This document shows positions 33,692 to 43,784 of a stretch of DNA of 64,000 nucleotides, in pieces. The number at the start of each line of letters is the position of its first letter. Positions within the stretch are counted from its first letter, which is position 1. A model generated the notes under the pieces. The model did not search any database. It saw only the letters and a program-made list of their open reading frames with translations, and was not told the DNA's origin. This DNA is from Myxococcales bacterium (GTDB lineage Bacteria > Myxococcota_A > Polyangia > Polyangiales > Polyangiaceae). Made by a program: the position numbers and the translations under genes. The stretch is from the NCBI GenBank assembly GCA_004193285.1, contig SECP01000017.1:62001-126000 (forward strand), given 5' to 3'.

Positions 33692-35620
33692 ATGAAAATC
33701 CGCACCATTTTCCCGATCGTGACCGGCCTTTCGGCCATTGCGCTGCCTGCGCTGGCGCAGGACGCGGCTCCTACGGCCGAGCAGCAAGCTCCGCTGGCCG
33801 ATGAGCCGGGCAAGACCGCGGCGCCGCCGAACGCGCCCGCGCCGAACGCGCAGCCGGCGCCGACGCCGGCCGCCAAGGCGGATGCCGTCGCGACGGTGGA
33901 GATGGGCGGCAACGCCAACGCCCCCGCGGCCAAGCCTCGCACCCTGCTCGGCGCCTCGCCGACCACGCGCGGCGGCAACGAGTCTGCGGAAGCGAGCAAG
34001 GAGTGGAAGACGGACTTCCACGGTTACTTCCGCGTTCCGTTCCGGCTCGGCGTCGGCCATCGCCCTGGTCCCAACCAGACGGTGCCGGAGGCCGGTTCGC
34101 AGAGCGAGGCGGCGAGCGGAGACATCGCGCCTGGCCAGAGCGGGACGACCTTCCACTCTCCCATCATCCCCGACGGTCAGTACCTGAGCTGGCAGTCGAC
34201 CTCGCACAACCGCAGCGACTGGGCAGAGCTTTTCTTCGGTATCGGTAACTCGTGGGCGAAGGCCACTGTCGGCATCCAGGGTTACAACTTCACGGACTCG
34301 AGCTTCAACGACCCGAACACCCAGTACGGCATCGGGCAGGCGTTCGTCACGCTCACCCCGGATCTCGGCTTCGAGAACCTGCGCCTCGCCCTCAAGGTCG
34401 GCGCCTACCAGGACAAGTACGGCGCTGCCGGCCGCTACGACGCCGGCGAGTACGACACGTACCTGTTCGGCCGCACCCACGTCATGGGCGAAACCCTCCG
34501 CGCCGAGTACGACCTGAACGAGGCGTGGACTCTGTGGGTCGAAGAAGGCCTCGGCGGCAAGCGCCCGGATCCGAGCAGCTTCAACAACGCCCGCTTCACG
34601 ATGCTGGCGCACGGTCACGTCGGCCTGAACAGCGGCCGCGACATGCAGTTCTCGGCCCACATGCTGTACAGCTGGGCGCAGGAAGAGGACCGCCCCTACG
34701 ACATCTCGAAAGAGACGACCGCCTACGCCAACTCGGTGGTGGACTACCCGGACGGCAAGATGTGGACGGCCGGCGCGGACATGCGCTTCGAGCTCGGCAA
34801 GTGGGGCTACTTCTACGGCGGCTACTCCCACATCGGCGCCAAGAACGCGCTCGTGGTCGGGCGCGCGCTCGAGGTGCTGCACGCCTCCGGTGGCGGTGAG
34901 TACCAGCTCGGCGTGGTCGACAACTACTTCGGCCCGAGCTGCACCGCCAACGCTGGCGGTCTGCTGGTGGAGCGCACCAATGCACTCTCTGCCTTCCCCA
35001 CCGGCTGCAGCGCTGGTACTGGTAGCGTGGACTCGGTGCTCGCTCAGTACGAGTTCTCGCTCACCAACTTCCTGCAAATGAACGAGGAAGGTGGCCAGCG
35101 CTTCTGGGGTGAAGGCTCGGACTTGCGCGTCATCCTCTACGGCATGGCCAACAAGGTGAAGAGCGACTACAAGCCGACCGACAAGACCGTTTGGGGTCCG
35201 CAAGACGGCAACCTGAAGATCAAGTACGGCACGGACATCCAGTGGCACGCCACGCCGTCCGTCACCGCAGCCGTCCGCCTGGACCGTCTGCAGCCGAACA
35301 GTGACATTCCGGAGCAGTCCTTCTCCATCTTGTCGCCGCGCATCGTGTTCACCTCGAACTGGGTCACGCGTGAGCAGCTCACGTTCCAGTACTCGCGCTA
35401 CCTCTACAACCAGCGTGAGTGCGTGAACGCTCCGTCTCCGGCCGGCTTCGCTCGTGCTCGCAGCACCGGCTCGGGCCTGTGCGTCCAGCCGCCGGCTGCC
35501 GCTACCCCGCCGGACGGCTTCGGCATCAACTCGGAGAATCAGGACGTGGACCTGCGCAGCGCCCCGACGCTCCGTCCGGACGTGAACGTGTTCAAGATCG
35601 AAGCCACCTTCTGGTGGTGA
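33692..35620 (+). CDS. Outer-membrane porin-like protein
   Basis: The 642-residue protein has a signal peptide ending PALAQD, cut after ALA. About 75 residues of Pro/Ala linker follow. A beta-barrel-like domain with alternating aromatic residues starts at WKTDFHGYFRVPFRLG and ends in the aromatic KIEATFWW, typical of outer-membrane insertion. The first strand and overall length resemble maltoporin-like sugar porins. It opens the glucan-utilisation locus, so it may let oligosaccharides cross the outer membrane. A strong hairpin follows the stop. Confidence 0.72.
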   Translation: MKIRTIFPIVTGLSAIALPALAQDAAPTAEQQAPLADEPGKTAAPPNAPAPNAQPAPTPAAKADAVATVEMGGNANAPAAKPRTLLGASPTTRGGNESAEASKEWKTDFHGYFRVPFRLGVGHRPGPNQTVPEAGSQSEAASGDIAPGQSGTTFHSPIIPDGQYLSWQSTSHNRSDWAELFFGIGNSWAKATVGIQGYNFTDSSFNDPNTQYGIGQAFVTLTPDLGFENLRLALKVGAYQDKYGAAGRYDAGEYDTYLFGRTHVMGETLRAEYDLNEAWTLWVEEGLGGKRPDPSSFNNARFTMLAHGHVGLNSGRDMQFSAHMLYSWAQEEDRPYDISKETTAYANSVVDYPDGKMWTAGADMRFELGKWGYFYGGYSHIGAKNALVVGRALEVLHASGGGEYQLGVVDNYFGPSCTANAGGLLVERTNALSAFPTGCSAGTGSVDSVLAQYEFSLTNFLQMNEEGGQRFWGEGSDLRVILYGMANKVKSDYKPTDKTVWGPQDGNLKIKYGTDIQWHATPSVTAAVRLDRLQPNSDIPEQSFSILSPRIVFTSNWVTREQLTFQYSRYLYNQRECVNAPSPAGFARARSTGSGLCVQPPAAATPPDGFGINSENQDVDLRSAPTLRPDVNVFKIEATFWW

Positions 35621-35650
35621 GCGAAAACTAGCGGCTTGGTGATAGCGACT

Positions 35651-35742
35651 GTCCGGTACCCGCAAGGGCGCCGGACGGTTCACTGAATCGGCCTCAATCG
35701 CTCCTTCCAACGGGCGTCTCCCTCAGCGGCGACGCCCGTTGG
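35651..35742 (+). terminator. Two hairpins after the porin gene
   Basis: The first hairpin, GTCCGG/CCGGAC, encloses CCC/GGG (35651-35676). The second is a perfect 12-bp stem CCAACGGGCGTC/GACGCCCGTTGG (35707-35742) followed by CCATTTTG. The second looks like a terminator. The rest of the 335-bp gap to the next gene shows nothing else. Confidence 0.6.
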
Positions 35743-35955
35743 CCATTTTGTGGCCTGAATGCGGTGTTTCTCGTTGAGGGTGCGCAGCGTGAATGGAGAA
35801 GCTTCGTTAACTCGCGTCCGCAGTAGGACTCTCGAGTTGCGGAACCGCTGCCATAGTCTCATCTGGCTGAATTTCAGGGAGTTTGGCCACTCCAAATGCT
35901 GCGCAGTGCCGAAACGGTCTCGCCAAGTCTGACGGTTCTGCTAGCTTGGAAAATC

Positions 35956-37293
35956 ATGAAGGCGTTAGCGTGGTCGGCCCTCGTGGGTGGCGCTTTGTTC
36001 TGCACCGTGCCCGCCTGCAGCGCGGGTTCTTCGGAAAAGCCGGGGCTCGGCGGGGGCGCGACGGGGAGCGGGGCCACGAGCTCGGTCGGCGGCACTCAGC
36101 CCAACCTGGGAGGCTCCATCGGAGCTGGCAGCACCCTCTCCGTGGGCGGGCTCAACGGCGGCGGCAGCTCGGCCGGCGGCGTCACTGGTTGCCAGTCGGG
36201 CGGTGCCGTGTTCGTGCCGAAGGTCCCCACTGTCATGCTCTTGGTGGACCGCTCTGGCACGATGTTCGCGCTCCAAGGCAACCCGCAAACCACGCCGTGG
36301 GACACCTTGCGTGACGGCGTGCTGCCGGTCGTGCAGGAGCTCAACGCGCAGGTTCGCTTCGGGTTGATGGGCGTTACCGGCGAAAAGGGTCAGTGCCCCC
36401 TGCTGGACGAAGTAGCCCCCGCCGACCAGAACTACGAAGCAGTCGCGGCCAAGTACACGTCGCTGATGAAACCGCTCAAGGGTGAGTCGCCCGGCATGCG
36501 CGGCCTCGCGCGAGCGTACGAAATTCTGTCGGCGGATCCTACGCCAGGAGACAAGTACATCCTGTTCGTTACGGACGGCGAGCAAGACTACTGCGACGAC
36601 GGCAACGCACTCTGCCCGACGGACTCGGTCGTGTACTGGCTCCAGAAGCTGAAGGCGTTGAACGTGACGACGATGATCTTCGGCCTGCCGAGCGGCGCCA
36701 ACGGAGTCGCGGAAACGGCTCGCTACGAAGCGGTTTTGCAAGCGTTTGCCAACGCCGGCGCCGGCCAGCCCGTCGCTCCCGTCGCCACCGATCCAACGAA
36801 CCCCGCCATCACCCCGGAGATGGCCGCGATCGACATCTACTATCAGTGCTTCCCGGGCGGTGATCCCAACGCGGCGGGTTGGAAGGCGGAGTTCGGGACC
36901 GTCACCAAGGTGGACGACCCTGCAACCGCTGGCATCGACGAGACGAAGACGCTCGGCAACTACAACGCTGCCGGCGGCACCGCGAAGGTGTTCAAGCCGG
37001 ACCCCACCGATCAAACCGCGCTGGCGGAGGAGTTTCGCAAGGTCCTGGCCGGCGTGAAGAGCTGCACCTTCGACCTGGGCGGGGACATCAAGGTCAATCA
37101 AGACCGTTTGGACGACGCGTCGGTCATCGTACAAGGCACGCCGGTCCCGCTGGACCTGACCGGCATGAACGGGTGGCACATGCCCACGCCCACCCAGATC
37201 GAGCTCGTCGGCTCGGCGTGCGAGAACTGGCGCATGCCGCAGAACAACGACATCCAGTGGGGCTTCCCCTGCGACATCTTGGTTCCCAAGTGA
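35956..37293 (+). CDS. VWA-domain lipoprotein 1
   Basis: ATG 35956 gives 445 residues with lipobox VPACSAG and a Gly/Ser/Thr linker. The von Willebrand A domain starts at TVMLLVDRSGTM, where the DxSGT stretch is the MIDAS metal site. It continues with VRFGLMGVTG, ILSADPTPGDKYILFVTDGEQDYC and TMIFGLPSG. A Cys-containing C-terminal region (SCTFDLGGDIKVNQDRL, and CENWRMPQNNDIQWGFPCDI) follows. It shares architecture and tail with the next gene and is a tandem paralogue. The probable location is the outer surface, with adhesion or protein binding as an inferred role. Confidence 0.82.
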   Translation: MKALAWSALVGGALFCTVPACSAGSSEKPGLGGGATGSGATSSVGGTQPNLGGSIGAGSTLSVGGLNGGGSSAGGVTGCQSGGAVFVPKVPTVMLLVDRSGTMFALQGNPQTTPWDTLRDGVLPVVQELNAQVRFGLMGVTGEKGQCPLLDEVAPADQNYEAVAAKYTSLMKPLKGESPGMRGLARAYEILSADPTPGDKYILFVTDGEQDYCDDGNALCPTDSVVYWLQKLKALNVTTMIFGLPSGANGVAETARYEAVLQAFANAGAGQPVAPVATDPTNPAITPEMAAIDIYYQCFPGGDPNAAGWKAEFGTVTKVDDPATAGIDETKTLGNYNAAGGTAKVFKPDPTDQTALAEEFRKVLAGVKSCTFDLGGDIKVNQDRLDDASVIVQGTPVPLDLTGMNGWHMPTPTQIELVGSACENWRMPQNNDIQWGFPCDILVPK

Positions 37294-37380
37294 GCTGAGC
37301 CGCCCGCCGCGCTCGACGCGGCACAAGGGCGAGCGCAGTTTCTCGCCAAGCCGGATCGATCTGCTACCTTCCAAACTACG

Positions 37381-38628
37381 ATGAAGGCCTTAGCGTGGTC
37401 GGGTGTGGTGGTTGGCGCACTGTGCAGCGTAGCGCCCGCGTGTAGCGCTGGCTCTTCCGGGGGCGGAGGGGGCGGTGCGGCAGCCACTGGGAGCGGCGCA
37501 GCCTCGTCAACCGGCGGTACACAGCCGAATCTCGGCGGCTCGGTGAGCCCGGGCGGCACGTTTGGCCTCGGCGGGTTGGACGGCGGAGGCTCGGGCGGTA
37601 ACCCCATGGGCTGCAACGACCTCTCCATCGAAACGAAAGAGGTCACCCCTACCGTCCTACTGTTGGTGGACAACTCCTCCAGCATGTTCGAGCCGCGGGA
37701 GACTCTGTGGGACCCGCTCTACAACGTGCTCATGAAGCCGACGGACGGCATCGTCGCGTCCCTTCAAAACAAGGTGCGCTTTGGCTTCACCAGTTACCGC
37801 GGTGAAAAGGTGAACGCGGACCCGGCCTGCCCCAACCTGTTCGAGGTCGACTACAACCTCGACAACTTCGACGCCATCAACGCCGTCTACCAAAAGCAGG
37901 GCCAAGAGTTCATGCCCGGCCTGAAGTGGGAGACGCCGACGGGCGCCGCGATCGTGAAGGCGGCCGCCAAGCTCGCCGCCTACGAGGCGGATCCGCCCGG
38001 CCCGAAGTACATCGTGCTGGTGACGGACGGGAATCCGAACACGTGCGGCGCCATCGACCCGCAGTGCGGCTCGGACGAAAGCATCAAGGCCGTTCAAGAC
38101 GCCAAGGCGGCCGGCATCGGCACGTTCGCGGTCGGCATCGGCGACATCGTGACCACGAACAGCGGCTGTGAGGCCCAGTGGGGTCGCTGCGGCGCTCTCC
38201 ATTTGCAGGATTTGGCGAACGCCGGCCAAGGCCTGCCCGTCGCCGCCCCGCCGGACACCTTGAGGTACCAGGCCTGCACCCCCACGCAGATGCTCGCCGG
38301 CAAGTACGCCTCGCCCGCGGAAACGCCCGGCACCGCCAAGTACTTCACGGCCGCCAACGCAGCGGAGCTGGAGACCGCCCTGAAAGGCCTGCTCAACTCC
38401 GTCGTCTCTTGCACCTACGACATGAACGCGACCGTCGTGGGTGACGCCTCGCTCGGTACCGTACGCATCGACGGCACGGACGTTCCGTACAATGACGCGA
38501 ACGGCTGGAAGCTGGAGGACAGCAAGGTCCAGATCACGCTGCAAGGCACCGCGTGCGCCACCTTCAAGTCCAAGCCCGGCTCCAAGCTAGAGGTGTCGTT
38601 CCCCTGCAAGGTCGCGGTTCCGAAGTAA
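37381..38628 (+). CDS. VWA-domain lipoprotein 2
   Basis: The 415-residue paralogue of the previous gene has signal and lipobox VAPACSAG and a long Gly-rich linker. VWA blocks are TVLLLVDNSSSMFEP (MIDAS DxSxS), VRFGFTSYRGEK, PKYIVLVTDGNPNTC and IGTFAVGIGDIV. The C-terminal SCTYDMNATV and TACATFKSKPGSKLEVSFPCK mirror the first copy. The pair is separated by 87 bp and probably cotranscribed. It shares anchoring style with the cellulase-locus lipoproteins. Confidence 0.82.
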   Translation: MKALAWSGVVVGALCSVAPACSAGSSGGGGGGAAATGSGAASSTGGTQPNLGGSVSPGGTFGLGGLDGGGSGGNPMGCNDLSIETKEVTPTVLLLVDNSSSMFEPRETLWDPLYNVLMKPTDGIVASLQNKVRFGFTSYRGEKVNADPACPNLFEVDYNLDNFDAINAVYQKQGQEFMPGLKWETPTGAAIVKAAAKLAAYEADPPGPKYIVLVTDGNPNTCGAIDPQCGSDESIKAVQDAKAAGIGTFAVGIGDIVTTNSGCEAQWGRCGALHLQDLANAGQGLPVAAPPDTLRYQACTPTQMLAGKYASPAETPGTAKYFTAANAAELETALKGLLNSVVSCTYDMNATVVGDASLGTVRIDGTDVPYNDANGWKLEDSKVQITLQGTACATFKSKPGSKLEVSFPCKVAVPK

Positions 38629-38708
38629 GCCGCGTCGCGCCTGCCCTGGTCGCGGCTGCACCTGAGGATTCGCCGAGAGCGCGCAACCAACCTTAACTCG
38701 CACTCTCG

Positions 38709-38756
38709 AGCACACTCCCGATCTCCGTAGCGACGTCACGACCTTGGGAGTGTGCT
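38709..38756. terminator. Long-loop inverted repeat after the VWA genes
   Basis: AGCACACTCCC pairs perfectly with GGGAGTGTGCT across a 26-base loop. There is no T-run, so it may be a transcript end-stabilising hairpin rather than a terminator. Confidence 0.4.
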
Positions 38757-38871
38757 GACATAGCGATCATCAGCGGTACGGCTCGTCGGCCGGCCGAAGG
38801 AAGTCGCCGTCGCGGCGTTGAGTGATTCGCTCTTTGCGAGTTGTCGAATCCTGCTTCATCCAAAAAGCGAA

Positions 38872-38907
38872 GAGGCTTCCTGACAGAAGGTCCAGGAAGC
38901 CTCTTTT
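38872..38907. terminator. Bidirectional intrinsic terminator
   Basis: A perfect 11-bp stem GAGGCTTCCTG/CAGGAAGCCTC with a 10-base loop is followed by TTTT on the plus strand. It is preceded by AAAAA, giving a T-run on the minus strand. It sits between the plus-strand VWA genes and the minus-strand GH94 gene and can serve both. Confidence 0.85.
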
Positions 38908-38981
38908 GGGGTACCGGACGACGCCCGGCAGCTTTTGCGAGGTGGGCTGCGAGTTGGCAGCCCCCTCACCTCACGACTGGC

Positions 38982-41414
38982 CTACGCCTCGCACTCGACA
39001 TTCACGGTCTGGCCGGCAGCGGCGTACGGCACCAGGGTGCCGCTGATCGCCTTGCCGTCCACCGTGAGCTTCACGTCGCCGTTGCCGCGCACGTTCTTGA
39101 CCTTGATGACGTAGGTGGCGCCGCGGCAGGTGCGCGTGACCGTAAACTCCGGGATCTCCGTGCCGATGCACGGCTTGACCTCCAGGCCTTCGAACTCCGG
39201 TCGCACTCCGAGCAGATACTGAGAGACCGCGACGAAGTTCCACGCCGCCGTGCCGGTGAGCCAGCTGTTCTTGGCTTCACCGTGACGGACGGCGTCCTTG
39301 CCGGCGATCATCTGCGAGTACACGTACGGCTCCGTACGGTGAACTTCGCTGATGTCCTCCAGGTAGGCGGGGGCAATCTTCTTGTAGTACTCGAAGGCGC
39401 GGTCGCCGCGGCCGATGACCGTCTCCGCGATCATGACCCAGGGGTTGTTGTGGCAGAAGATGCCGGCGTTCTCTTTGTAGCCCGGCGGGTATGAGGAGAT
39501 CTCGCCCAGCTCCACGTGGTACTCGGCGTAGGGCGGGTTGTTGAGGACGATGCCGTAGCGCGTGTCCAGCCGCTCCTTCACCGAATCCAGCGCCTTTTTG
39601 GCCTCGCCCGTCTTCACGCCGATGCCGGCCATGACGCAGAAGCCTTGCGGCTCGATGAGGATTTGCGCGTCCCCGGGCGGGCACTCTTTGCTGCCGACCT
39701 TCTTGCCGAAGAAGTCGTAAGCGCGGAGGAACCACTCGCCGTCCCAGCCGTCACGCAGCACGGTCGCTTCCATCTTCTGGATTTCGGCGCGAGCGCGCTT
39801 GGCTTCGTCGGGCTGGCCCTTCTTTTCGCAGAGGGCGGCGTACTCCGGGCCGATGTGCACGAACATGCCCGCGATGAAAACGCTCTCGGCGGTGCGGCCG
39901 ACGCGGTTTCCGGTCGTTTGATACGACTCGTCCGGCGTCTCCGAAAAGCAGTTGAGGTTGAGGCAGTCGTTCCAGTCCGCGCGGCCGATCAGCGGCAGAC
40001 CGTGCGGGCCGAGGTTGTTCAGCACGTGGTCGAACGAGCGCTTGCAGTGCTCGAGCAAGCTCGCCTGGTTCTTCTCGTCGTTGTCGAACGGGACCTGCTC
40101 GTCCAGGATCGCCCAGTCGCCCGTCTCTTTGATGTAGCCGGCGACGCCCAAGATCAGCCACAGCGGGTCGTCGTTGAAGCCGCTGCCCACGTCGTTGTTG
40201 CCGCGCTTCGTGAGCGGCTGATACTGGTGGTACGCGCTGCCGTCCGGAAACTGCGTGGAGGCGATGTCGATGATGCGCTCGCGAGCACGCTCCGGCACCA
40301 GGTGCACGAAGCCAAGCAGGTCCTGGTTCGAGTCCCGGAAGCCCATGCCGCGGCCGATGCCGGACTCGAAGAACGAGGCCGAGCGCGACATGTTGAACGT
40401 GACCATGCACTGGTACGGATTCCAGATGTTGACCATCCGGTTCAGCTTCTCGTCCTTGGACTCGACCGCGTACAGACCGAGCAGGCCGTTCCAGTGGTTG
40501 CGCAGCTTGTCCAGCGCGGCCTTCACCTGCTCCGTCGTGGAGAACGCGTCGATGAGCTTCTTGGCCGGCTCTTTGTTGACGACGCCGGGCTTCTCCCACT
40601 TCTTGTCCTTGGGGACCTCCACGTAGCCGAGGGTGAAGACGAAGGTCTTCGTCTCCCCCGGCGCGAGCTCCACCTGAAGGCAATGCGAAGCGACCGGCGA
40701 CCAACCGCTGGCGACCGAGTTCTTGGACTCACCGGCCGCGACCACATCCGGCTCACCGAAGCCGTTGTACAGACCGAGGAAGGTCTCCCGGTCCGTGTCG
40801 AAGCCCGCGATGGGCGCGTTCACGTGGTAAATTGCGTAGTGGTCGCGGCGCTCGCGGTACTCGGTCTTGTGATAGATCGTGCTGCCGTCGATTTCGACCT
40901 CGCCGGTGCTGAAATTGCGCTGAAAGTTGGTGCTGTCGTCCTGGGCGTTCCACAGGCACCACTCCGCGAAGCTGAAGAGCTTGAAGCTCTTCTTGGCGCT
41001 GCTCTCGTTCGTGAGCGTGACCTGGTGCACCTCTGCGGTGTGCCCGAGGGGGACGAAGAACAGTAGCTCCGCTTTCAGGCCTACGCGCTTGCCGGTGATC
41101 TTCGTGTAGCCGAGGCCATGGCGGCACTCGAAGGACTCGAGCTCGCGCTTGACCGGCATGTAGCTGGGGCTCCAGTAGTCCTTGCCCTCGCTGATGTAGA
41201 AGTAGCGACCGCCCGAGTCAGTCGGCACGTTGTTGTAGCGGTAGCGCGTGAGGCGCCGCAGCTTGGCGTCGCGGAAGAAGCAGTAGCCGCCCGCCTGGTG
41301 GGACACCAAGCCGAAGAAGCTCTCGCTACCCAGGTAGTTGATCCAGGGATACGGAGTCTTCGGGGTGGTGATGACGTATTCGCGGTTCTGGTCGTCGAAA
41401 TGTCCGAACTTCAT
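38982..41414 (-). CDS. Cellobiose phosphorylase (GH94)
   Basis: This cytoplasmic enzyme splits cellobiose with phosphate into glucose-1-phosphate and glucose, saving ATP. The 810-residue length is normal for the family and there is no signal peptide. The family opening [18 protein letters not shown] and [20 protein letters not shown] is clear. Further blocks are [25 protein letters not shown] and [13 protein letters not shown], whose Asp is the general acid. The gene follows the GH9 cellulase by 30 bp on the same strand, so secreted cellulase and internal phosphorolysis are probably cotranscribed. Confidence 0.93.
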   Translation of the reverse strand: MKFGHFDDQNREYVITTPKTPYPWINYLGSESFFGLVSHQAGGYCFFRDAKLRRLTRYRYNNVPTDSGGRYFYISEGKDYWSPSYMPVKRELESFECRHGLGYTKITGKRVGLKAELLFFVPLGHTAEVHQVTLTNESSAKKSFKLFSFAEWCLWNAQDDSTNFQRNFSTGEVEIDGSTIYHKTEYRERRDHYAIYHVNAPIAGFDTDRETFLGLYNGFGEPDVVAAGESKNSVASGWSPVASHCLQVELAPGETKTFVFTLGYVEVPKDKKWEKPGVVNKEPAKKLIDAFSTTEQVKAALDKLRNHWNGLLGLYAVESKDEKLNRMVNIWNPYQCMVTFNMSRSASFFESGIGRGMGFRDSNQDLLGFVHLVPERARERIIDIASTQFPDGSAYHQYQPLTKRGNNDVGSGFNDDPLWLILGVAGYIKETGDWAILDEQVPFDNDEKNQASLLEHCKRSFDHVLNNLGPHGLPLIGRADWNDCLNLNCFSETPDESYQTTGNRVGRTAESVFIAGMFVHIGPEYAALCEKKGQPDEAKRARAEIQKMEATVLRDGWDGEWFLRAYDFFGKKVGSKECPPGDAQILIEPQGFCVMAGIGVKTGEAKKALDSVKERLDTRYGIVLNNPPYAEYHVELGEISSYPPGYKENAGIFCHNNPWVMIAETVIGRGDRAFEYYKKIAPAYLEDISEVHRTEPYVYSQMIAGKDAVRHGEAKNSWLTGTAAWNFVAVSQYLLGVRPEFEGLEVKPCIGTEIPEFTVTRTCRGATYVIKVKNVRGNGDVKLTVDGKAISGTLVPYAAAGQTVNVECEA

Positions 41415-41444
41415 GATTTTCTCTTCTGCTTCTCGCCGGGAGGC

Positions 41445-43784
41445 CTAATTCGCGCGCGCTTTTTCATCCAACCAGGCGCTCACCCAGGCGAGCGGCGCGT
41501 TCCAGTTGATGGTGATCTCGTTGACCGAATACGCCTCGATGTGATCGACGAAGCACTTTTGCGGGGCGCAGCCTTTGAGGCCGGCCGCTTTCGCGTACGG
41601 GTCGTCGATGTTCGAGTTCGGGCCGCCGCTCAAAATGCCAGGGGGCGCGCTCGGGTACTTGGCGTTTGCTTGCTTGGCCCAGAACCGGTGGTGCGGGTGC
41701 TGAAGCGCTTTTTCACCGTAGCCAGTGACGTAAGACTGACCGAGCGGGTTACGGCCGAGCAGGTAGTCCATGCCGGTGGCCACGCCGTCCAAGTACTTTT
41801 GCTGCTTGGTGAAGTCGTAAGCCAGCGCGACGACGATCAAGTTGTTGATGACGAACGAGTTGGAGCCCCAAACGTAGCGGTTTCCGGCCGCGGGCTCGAG
41901 CGGCGAGCGGTAACCCTGCTTGGCGATGATGTCCAAGTAGCGGTCGGCGCCGCCGGTGAGCTGCTTGCGCGCCTGCGCTTGCAGCCCCGGGTCCACCCCT
42001 TTGGCTACCGCGAGCGAAATCAGCCCGAGCGCGTCCGTGTCCGCCCAATTCATGGTGGAGGTGTGGCCGCCCGCTTCCATGCGAAGCTTGCGATGAAGCG
42101 GCGACCCTTCCACGAACTGCCGGTATTCCGGCTTACCGGTGGTCGCCAGTAGCTCCGCCGCGGCCCAGTAGAAGTCGTCGTCTACCTTGGCGTCTTCGTA
42201 GGCGCCTCCGCCGTCCGTATCGTTCTTGTTGGCGAGCAGCTTGGGGTTCGCCTTTGCCGCGACCCACGCCACTTCCGCCGCCTTCAGGCACTTGGCCGAG
42301 AACGCGGCGTCGAACGGCTTCCACAAGCGTGCGCCCTGAGCGGCGGTAGCCGCGAGGTTCAGCGTCGCGGCGGTGCTGGGTTTGAATACCACGCGCGGTT
42401 GAGTGTCCTCGTGCGGCGCGGTCGCCAGCGCCGTCCAGCTCACGTCCTGCAGCTTGTGGTGCGCCATGCCGGCGAGCGGCTTACCCGCCGGCACTTGCAT
42501 CTTCAGTAGCCACTCGAGCTCCCAGCGCGCTTCGTCCAGCAAGTCCGGCGCGCCGTTGCTCTTCTCCGGGATGCGCAGCTTGCCGTCGCCAAAGTCCGCG
42601 CTGGAGCTGCCGAGGGTGACACTCCGCTCGTACTCATCCAGCAGAGTCCACACCGAAATTCCGCCGTTTACGACGTATTTTCCGTGATCTCCGGCGTCGT
42701 ACCAGCCGCCTGCCCCGTCCACCGAGTAATCGCAGCCGGCGTTCTTCGCGCACTTGGCGCTCTTGTCGCCGAGGTGGCCGGCAGGGCGGGCCAAGGTTGG
42801 GTCCCCCACCAGGTCCTTGCGGATCTCGATGCCGCTGCGGTTCTGGTAAAAAAACGCGAGCGCGTCGTACTTGAGCGCCGTGTACACGTCGCTCCCGATG
42901 TCGAACGCGAAACTCTTGTCGGTGCCGACCTCCAGCACGTAGCCCTTGCCCGGCGCCTTGACCGAGCTGAAGTCCACGAGCTGTACGTCGTCGCCCGAGG
43001 CGGCGTCCCGACCGAAGGGCGTCGTCTTGCCCTCGGCTACGGCCTTGCCGCCGGCGTCCAGCAGACGCCAAGCTAGCGGCTCTTTACCGCTGGCCTTCAC
43101 CGTCGCGACCTTGGCCGCGCCGGGCAGGTATCCCAGCTGATTGACGAGCACGTTCGGCGCTTTCACGCTGCCGCGATCCGCCACGGGGGTGAACTCGGGA
43201 TCGGACAGCACGACGTCGTCGATACAAATCTCGAACGGGAGATCCGCCCGCGCCATGCCGCCACCGATGTGGAAGGCAAACTCCGCGGTCCCGTCATCCG
43301 CCTGCTCCATCGTGAACGCGCCTTGGTAGCGCTTCGGCTCGGTGCCGATGTCGATGGTGGCGTTCCAATACTCCGCGTAGGGCGGCCCGCTCATGCCCAC
43401 TTTGGGGCGAGCTTTCGTGTGCTCGCTAGCCCAAGCCTTGAATGCCACCGTGTAGGTGTGGCCCCGCTGAATCACCATCTCCCGGTGACGGAACTGGGCG
43501 TCCCAATTGTTGGTGCCCTTGTTCTTCACCGTGACGCACAGCGCGCCGCTCTTCACGTCCGCGCTGCCGTCCGCCGGAGCCGTGAACGACGTGGTCCACG
43601 GCACGCTCACGCCGTCATCGAAGGTGCTGGCCTTGAGCAGGTTACCAGCCACCGGCGCCGCAGGCGCGCTCGAGGTCTCGCCGTCACCACCACTGCTGAC
43701 GGGCCCAGCTGCACGTGGCGCGCAGGAGAGCGCCAGCGCCACCACGGAGATTAGGCTCGAGACCTCGAGGCGCCGGCTTCGCAT
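41445..43784 (-). CDS. GH9 endoglucanase lipoprotein with CBM4/9-like domain
   Basis: The start at 43784 shares one base with the stop of the upstream gene (TGATG) and gives 779 residues with lipobox ALSCAP. A CBM4/9-like domain (about 40-190) opens with NLLKASTFDDG and ends near AFHIGGGMA. An Ig-like domain (about 195-285) starts VLVNQLGYLPG. The GH9 barrel carries GGWYDAGDHGKYVVNGG, where the Asp residues provide the catalytic base, and SVNEITINWNAPLAW with the acid Glu. It hydrolyses internal beta-1,4 bonds of cellulose. Lipid anchoring should keep it on the cell surface, unlike most secreted GH9 enzymes. Confidence 0.92.
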   Translation of the reverse strand: MRSRRLEVSSLISVVALALSCAPRAAGPVSSGGDGETSSAPAAPVAGNLLKASTFDDGVSVPWTTSFTAPADGSADVKSGALCVTVKNKGTNNWDAQFRHREMVIQRGHTYTVAFKAWASEHTKARPKVGMSGPPYAEYWNATIDIGTEPKRYQGAFTMEQADDGTAEFAFHIGGGMARADLPFEICIDDVVLSDPEFTPVADRGSVKAPNVLVNQLGYLPGAAKVATVKASGKEPLAWRLLDAGGKAVAEGKTTPFGRDAASGDDVQLVDFSSVKAPGKGYVLEVGTDKSFAFDIGSDVYTALKYDALAFFYQNRSGIEIRKDLVGDPTLARPAGHLGDKSAKCAKNAGCDYSVDGAGGWYDAGDHGKYVVNGGISVWTLLDEYERSVTLGSSSADFGDGKLRIPEKSNGAPDLLDEARWELEWLLKMQVPAGKPLAGMAHHKLQDVSWTALATAPHEDTQPRVVFKPSTAATLNLAATAAQGARLWKPFDAAFSAKCLKAAEVAWVAAKANPKLLANKNDTDGGGAYEDAKVDDDFYWAAAELLATTGKPEYRQFVEGSPLHRKLRMEAGGHTSTMNWADTDALGLISLAVAKGVDPGLQAQARKQLTGGADRYLDIIAKQGYRSPLEPAAGNRYVWGSNSFVINNLIVVALAYDFTKQQKYLDGVATGMDYLLGRNPLGQSYVTGYGEKALQHPHHRFWAKQANAKYPSAPPGILSGGPNSNIDDPYAKAAGLKGCAPQKCFVDHIEAYSVNEITINWNAPLAWVSAWLDEKARAN

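Noticed and set aside
33611-35710. 699-residue minus-strand ORF over the porin gene
   Set aside because: A long antisense open frame is expected in GC-rich DNA; the plus frame has a signal peptide and barrel pattern.
38917-38928. Another GGTACCGG operator-like site
   Set aside because: Only the left half matches and it lies between convergent gene ends, not upstream of a gene.
39516-41066. 516-residue plus-strand ORF opposite the GH94 gene
   Set aside because: Antisense shadow; the minus frame is a full GH94 enzyme.
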